Source of the DNA: Cochliopodium minus
Lineage: Eukaryota > Discosea > Himatismenida > Cochliopodiidae
Direction: 5' to 3'
Assembly (NCBI GenBank): GCA_024220525.1
Contig: JAMYWO010000177.1
Location: 64,001-74,213 of the forward strand
Length of the DNA stretch: 10,213 bases
Shown: positions 6,787 to 10,213 of the stretch, piece by piece
Numbering within the stretch: the stretch's first letter is position 1
Layout: each line of letters starts with the position of its first letter
The notes under the pieces: generated by a model
What the model saw: only the letters and a program-made list of their open reading frames with translations
The model's database searches: none
What the model was told of the DNA's origin: nothing
Position numbers and translations under genes: made by a program

Positions 6787-8665
6787 TAAAAATAAAATAA
6801 AAATAAAATAAAAATAAAATAACAAATAAAATAAAAATAAAATAACAAATAAATGATCAAATGAATTTTTACCAACTCCAAGTTTTGCATAACTGATTAT
6901 AATAATTCATAAAAAACCTTGTTTAAATTTTTATTTTGAATTACCTTGAATAACATTGATTTGATATTTCTCCAGTCTTCACTCCCAATTCAGTGATTGT
7001 AATATTAACACCTAAAATTTGTAAAAAAAAGTGTAAAAATGAATTAATAAAATAAAAGAAAGAATAAAAATAAAAATAAAAAATAAAAATAAATAAAAAA
7101 ATTTTTGAAAATAAAAATAAAAATAATATGTTATTAAAAATAAAAAATATAGAAATTTTTTTACTTTGCAATCACCAATAGTTTTCCTTTCTCAAGACTG
7201 AATAAAATTTGTTGAATAAAAAAATAAGGAAAAATAAATTTTGTTTAATAACCTTTGGAACTGCTCTTCCCTAAAAGATTTATACTGTTGGTAATTTTTC
7301 CTAATTTGCAAAAGCGGTATTGTCGGCAATAAACTAGCATGTCCTGTTCGAAAAAAATAATAAAAAAAATTAATTAATGGTTTATAAATATTAAAATTTT
7401 TTGACCAGTTTGTCCCTAATTTCAACAATGAGCCACCAGATCTTTCTCCAAAAAAAGTGGAAAGAATCTATTTTTGAATGAACAAACAATGTAAGAAAAT
7501 TAAATTTTAAGATGAAAAAGATTTAAGAATAAAAATAAAAAAATGAAAAATAAATAAAAATAAAAAAAAATAATAAAAATAAATAATAACCATCTTCACT
7601 TGCATATCCTTCGTCCAAAGATACCAACATTCAATTTCTTGAATGTTTCAGTTTCTATAAACAACTTCATTCCTAACTCTCCTCCCACCTCTTCTTCAGG
7701 GACGAAAGAGACGTGAATTGTTCTTAATGGAGTGAATCCCTTTTTCTTCAGTCTCATAATGGCCATTAAATAACTTATTCCCACACTTTTCATATCCTGA
7801 GTTCCTCTCGCAAAAATGTCTCCTTCAAAATTGATATAATAAAAAAATAAAAAAAAAATTGATTGTTAAAGAAAAATTTAAAAAAAGTTATAATAAGAAA
7901 TAATGTAACAAAGAATTGGATGAAAATAATTAATAAATATTGAGTATTCTAATAAATAAATGAAGAAAAAAAAATTCATTTTTCAAAATAAGTTTAAAAT
8001 TGAAAATATTTGATTTTAGTTAATTATAATCAGAAAATGATGAGAACTTTCTAGTGATTTAAAAAAAAAACAAAAAAAAAATTTACCATTCTCATCCATA
8101 TGTGCTGAAAAAGGATCTAATTAAAAATGAATTCATTAAAACGGATGTAAACAAAGGAAAAAATGAAAAGCGGAAAATACCATATTTCCAAAACTTTTCT
8201 TCCACTGGCACAACATCTATATGTGAATTTAACAAGAGAGTCGGTAACGATGGTTGAGATCCTTCCCAGGTCAATATTACAATTTTTTTTCCCTCTGATA
8301 TCTCTATTATTTCATTTTTCAAGCCTATTTTTTCTCCTAATGATTTCAAGAAGATTGCCGCTTCATTATATGCTTCATTTGATACCTTATTTTTTTGATT
8401 AAAAATGAAACAGTTTTATTTTTAATTATTTTCAGCTAATATAGAAAATACTCTTGAATAATAAAGTCATATTTTGTTTTATATTTGGTATATATTTCTT
8501 ATTTTAATATTCAAATGGATTTCTTACAGGATGAACCTACATTTAATCAATTCATTCAATATTAATTAAATCTATGTTATAATTTTGAAGGTTTACTGTT
8601 TTGATTCTCAAATAAGAACGAAAAAATTCTATTTCTTCATTTTCACTTAATCCTTCTTTTATCAT
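6046..8665 (-). CDS. ACY1: Aminoacylase-1, N-acyl-L-amino-acid amidohydrolase (peptidase M20), 12 exons, frame shifts in exons 4-8
   Basis: The enzyme hydrolyses N-acyl amino acids in the cytosol with a two-zinc centre. Exons (-): 8665-8597, 8385-8181, 8116-8087, 7822-7591, 7467-7406, 7343-7253, 7197-7165, 7011-6945, 6892-6873, 6745-6523, 6282-6201, 6141-6046; about 403 codons, close to the usual 400-410. Seen motifs: LLNSHIDVVPV (H78 metal, D80), ARGTQDMK (D111 metal), VPEEEVGG (E145 base, E146 metal), SLDEGYASED (metal Glu), TGHASLLP (His), IFPAATDSR, and LLHQHDE near the C-terminus (metal His). The start is the first in-frame ATG; a TGA lies upstream in that frame. Exons 1-3 and 9-12 join cleanly. 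In exons 4-8 the family sequence hops between frames through single-base gains and losses that largely cancel. This is either local sequence error or a damaged gene. Family assignment is secure; integrity is not. Confidence 0.93.
6748..6852. repeat. AAAAATA / AAAATA microsatellite-like tract, intron 9 of aminoacylase
   Basis: About 100 nt of AAAAATA and AAAATA units, with a few AACAAAT interruptions, fill the intron between exons 9 and 10. On the sense strand it is T-rich and open in one frame, so a translation across exon 9, intron and exon 10 appears as a long Tyr/Phe run. That run is an artefact of intron read-through. Confidence 0.85.
7823..8086 (-). other. Long intron 3 of the aminoacylase gene
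   Basis: The 264-nt intron starts GTAAATTTT and ends AATTTTGAAG. It is A/T-rich with no sign of a nested gene or structured RNA. Confidence 0.75.
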
Positions 8666-8802
8666 TTTCCTATTTCTTCAATTTTTTTTTTTTTTATGAA
8701 ACCATGAACAATCCAAATTTGTATTTCTTGAAATTGTTTCAATGAGTGAAATTATGAGGTTTAAATTGTTTTGTTGAAAAGTGTTTCAAATAAAAAAAAG
8801 GG
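8666..8802. promoter_or_regulatory. 137-nt divergent spacer between aminoacylase and PRA1 genes
   Basis: The two start codons face away from each other with 137 nt between them, so the two promoters share this sequence or overlap the leaders. It contains a T14 run at 8682-8695 next to the aminoacylase side. The rest, towards PRA1, is less A/T-extreme and carries three short ORFs. No classical TATA box can be told from background. Confidence 0.5.
8696..8777 (+). promoter_or_regulatory. Chain of three upstream ORFs before PRA1
   Basis: Three ATG-initiated ORFs follow each other: 8696-8707 (MKP-stop), 8704-8745 (13 codons) and 8742-8777 (11 codons). Each pair shares an ATGA, where the TGA of one overlaps the ATG of the next. 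The PRA1 ATG follows at 8803. If the mRNA starts upstream of 8696, they would limit scanning to the main ATG. The transcription start is not visible, so the role is inference. Confidence 0.4.
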
Positions 8803-9357
8803 ATGGATTTGCAAGATTTGAATCAAAGAGCAAGAATATTTTTGAAGTTGAATGAATTCAAAAATGAAAGGATGAAATCTTATAAGAGTTGGAAGGAAGA
8901 ATTTTTTGCTCCAAGCAATTTTTCTTTACCTAAAATCAACGAATTAAAACCAAGATTAGAACAAAATTTTGCTTATTTCCAAACAAATTACATGATAATC
9001 TCTCTAACATTCTTTATTATAGCCCTATATATCAAGCCAATATTATTGTTATTAATATTTTCTTTGGTAATATTGGGATTTACTATTCAAATCTTTGGAA
9101 ATGAGATCAAATTGTTTCAATATACAATATCAAAGAAAATCTATCTATCAATCAGTGCAGGTATAAAAATATATTAAAATATTCAAAAAGTTTATTGAAT
9201 GTTTTGAAATTTACACAAAGGAATCATTCTGATATTATCTTATTTTGCAGCACTTCCAATGATAATTTTGATAGGGATAATTTCTTTTCTTATTTTTATT
9301 CATATAATCTTTTTTACACCAAAAACAACATTTGATTTAACTTTAGATTCTATATAG
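8803..9357 (+). CDS. PRA1-family (prenylated Rab acceptor) membrane protein, two exons
   Basis: Exon 1 (8803-9160) and exon 2 (9251-9357) join in phase 1 (GCAG|GTATAA..TTTTGCAG|CACTTCC) to give 154 residues ending in TAG, normal for PRA1 proteins. Family signs are the aromatic segment WKEEFFAPSNFSLP (residues 30-43), R51-L52, N55, Y58-F59 and N62-Y63, followed by a long hydrophobic stretch (64-99) and a second one after the splice (121-141): the two hairpin membrane regions of the family. PRA1/Yip3/ARL6IP5 proteins sit in ER and Golgi membranes and bind prenylated Rab GTPases. The ATG is preceded in frame by TAA within 15 nt, so it is the first possible start. A Rab1 gene lies immediately downstream on the opposite strand. 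Confidence 0.88.
9161..9250 (+). other. Intron of the PRA1-family gene
   Basis: The 90-nt intron has donor GTATAA and acceptor TATTTTGCAG, phase 1. Read-through would stop at the TAA at 9175-9177, truncating the protein before the second hydrophobic region. Confidence 0.85.
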
Positions 9358-9373
9358 AATAAGAATGTTGATC

Positions 9374-9379
9374 AATAAA
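9374..9379 (+). terminator. Candidate poly(A) signal of the PRA1-family gene
   Basis: AATAAA starts 17 nt after the TAG and is followed by a T-rich stretch, a plausible cleavage context. The hexamer is frequent by chance here. Confidence 0.45.
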
Positions 9380-9607
9380 GTTTTTAATTTATTTATTCAA
9401 ATTTCTATCTCATAATTTGTTTATTTTATGGAATTGTGTGTTCTGTTCTTTCTTTGGATTTGAATGATATTTTTGAAAAGGCATCAAGGCCGATTATTTG
9501 AAAAATTTTTTTTTGATTTTTTTTAATATTTTTTTTCATTTTACAAAAATAAAGAGCGATATTTTTATTTTAAAAGGTTTTGAAATAGGTTTTAAATAAA
9601 AGCTCTT

Positions 9608-9613
9608 TTTATT
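9608..9613 (-). terminator. Candidate poly(A) signal of the Rab1 gene
   Basis: On the - strand AATAAA lies about 27 nt past the stop at 9643-9641 and is followed by an A/T-rich stretch. Likely but not proven. Confidence 0.45.
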
Positions 9614-9640
9614 TGGGAAGGGCGAGTTGAATAAAATAAT

Positions 9641-10213
9641 TTAGCAACCACATTCTTTTTTACCAGTAAGAGATGTAGAAGTGAGATTGATATTTTCTTT
9701 TCCACCAGACATAGGAGAAGGAACAGCCATTCTTTGGTTGATTTCTCTTGCCATAGTAATAAAAGCTTCTTCAACATTAGTACTATTTTTAGCAGATGTT
9801 TCAAGAAAAGGAACACCGAGACTTTCAGCAAATTCTTTTGCGGTAGTATAATCTACTGCTTTTTGAGATACCAAATCACATTTATTTCCAACAAGGAGCT
9901 TGTTGACGTTTTCGCATGCATATCTATCAATTTCTTGGAGCCATTGTTTAACGTTATTGAATGAAACTTGATCAGTGACATCATAAACGACTTTATTAAA
10001 AAAAAATAAGGGATGAATAAATGATTAGGTCAAGATTCTTCATATATATTAATATAAAAGGCTTTATATATTGAAACAAAAAAAAAAATTTTTGAACATT
10101 TTATGTTTATAAGTTATTATATTAATATATATATATATATACGTTGAAAAATAGATAGAAATCTTACCAATAATACCATTAGCTCCTCTATAGTATGATG
10201 ATGTGATTGTTCT
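9641..10213 (-). CDS. RAB1: Rab1/Ypt1 small GTPase, 3' part (two exons seen)
   Basis: The last two exons are in the window: 10213-10168 and 9990-9641, joined in phase 1 (ATTATTG|GTAAGA..AATAAAG|TCGTT) into 131 residues. Seen are the Rab1 switch II and beta4 region ([22 protein letters not shown]), [16 protein letters not shown], the G4 motif [21 protein letters not shown], the G5 motif ETSAKN, and a C-terminal ECGC tail whose two Cys would be geranylgeranylated. These match Rab1 closely over the whole visible length. Rab1 drives ER-to-Golgi vesicle traffic on membranes. The P-loop, switch I and start codon lie beyond the right edge. The tail is CxC rather than the CC of animal Rab1. The nearby PRA1-family gene encodes a likely Rab partner. 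Confidence 0.96.
9991..10167 (-). other. Intron of the Rab1 gene with AT microsatellite
   Basis: The 177-nt intron has donor GTAAGA (the best match to the general eukaryotic donor consensus here) and a T-rich acceptor ending AATAAAG. It includes an (AT)n run at about 10125-10141. Confidence 0.85.

Larger units (their letters stand above)
9358..9640. other. Convergent intergenic region between PRA1 and Rab1 genes
   Basis: These 283 nt hold both 3' UTRs and no supported gene. The + strand has AATAAA at 9374; the - strand has AATAAA at 9613-9608. T-rich and A/T-rich runs fill the middle. Confidence 0.6.

Noticed and set aside
6746-6872. A long reading frame rich in Tyr, Phe and Leu (6465-6890, -), resembling a membrane segment fused to aminoacylase
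   Set aside because: The hydrophobic part is translation of a T-rich intron with good GT and AG borders; the family sequence joins exactly across it.
7593-7628. A tiny intron in aminoacylase exon 4 that would explain the frame change
   Set aside because: The only GT-AG pair there would remove the DEGYA segment, which holds a conserved zinc ligand, so a one-base indel is the simpler reading.
8163-8402. A + strand open frame of 79 codons opposite aminoacylase exon 2
   Set aside because: It is antisense to a conserved exon containing the SHIDVVPV metal site and has no family match that I can see.
1-10213. CRISPR arrays, transposons, viral insertions, tRNA or rRNA genes
   Set aside because: I found no spaced direct repeats, transposase or viral motifs, terminal repeats, or cloverleaf A/B boxes; the repeats present are simple A/T tracts in introns.

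Overview
The window is nuclear DNA from an AT-rich, intron-dense eukaryote, most likely a protist. Introns are short (about 47 to 310 nt), start with GT (mostly GTAA or GTAT) and end in AG, and are nearly pure A/T. Exons are clearly richer in G+C. There are no bacterial operon signals. The lineage cannot be fixed from sequence alone. The standard genetic code fits: TAA, TAG and TGA all occur as terminal stops of recognisable or open reading frames.

Six genes can be supported. Left to right: (1) the 3' part of an unrecognised gene on + (101-1112), basic in the middle with an acidic, aromatic tail and an in-frame TAA near its end; (2) a SAM-domain protein with a coiled-coil tail on + (1429-2568); (3) a 14-exon gene on - (5840 to 2655) for a 549-residue protein that joins a histidine-phosphatase domain, a Lys/Glu-rich linker, a coiled coil and a beta-rich C-terminal domain; (4) a 12-exon aminoacylase-1 (peptidase M20) gene on - (8665 to 6046); (5) a two-exon PRA1-family membrane protein on + (8803-9357); (6) the 3' part of a Rab1/Ypt1 GTPase gene on - (10213 to 9641, 5' end outside the window).

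Genes 2 and 3 converge, with 86 nt between their stops. Genes 3 and 4 are tandem. Genes 4 and 5 diverge from a 137-nt spacer. Genes 5 and 6 converge. PRA1 proteins bind prenylated Rabs, so genes 5 and 6 make a functionally related neighbouring pair. The others have no obvious shared pathway.

The points most worth checking are: the apparently undescribed phosphatase plus beta-domain architecture, whose extra domain is carried on symmetric phase 1-1 exons including a 12-nt microexon; a dense cluster of single-base frame shifts limited to exons 4-8 of the aminoacylase gene, many in homopolymers, which cancel out so that the family sequence continues; the in-frame TAA of gene 1; and a chain of three upstream ORFs linked by ATGA overlaps before PRA1.
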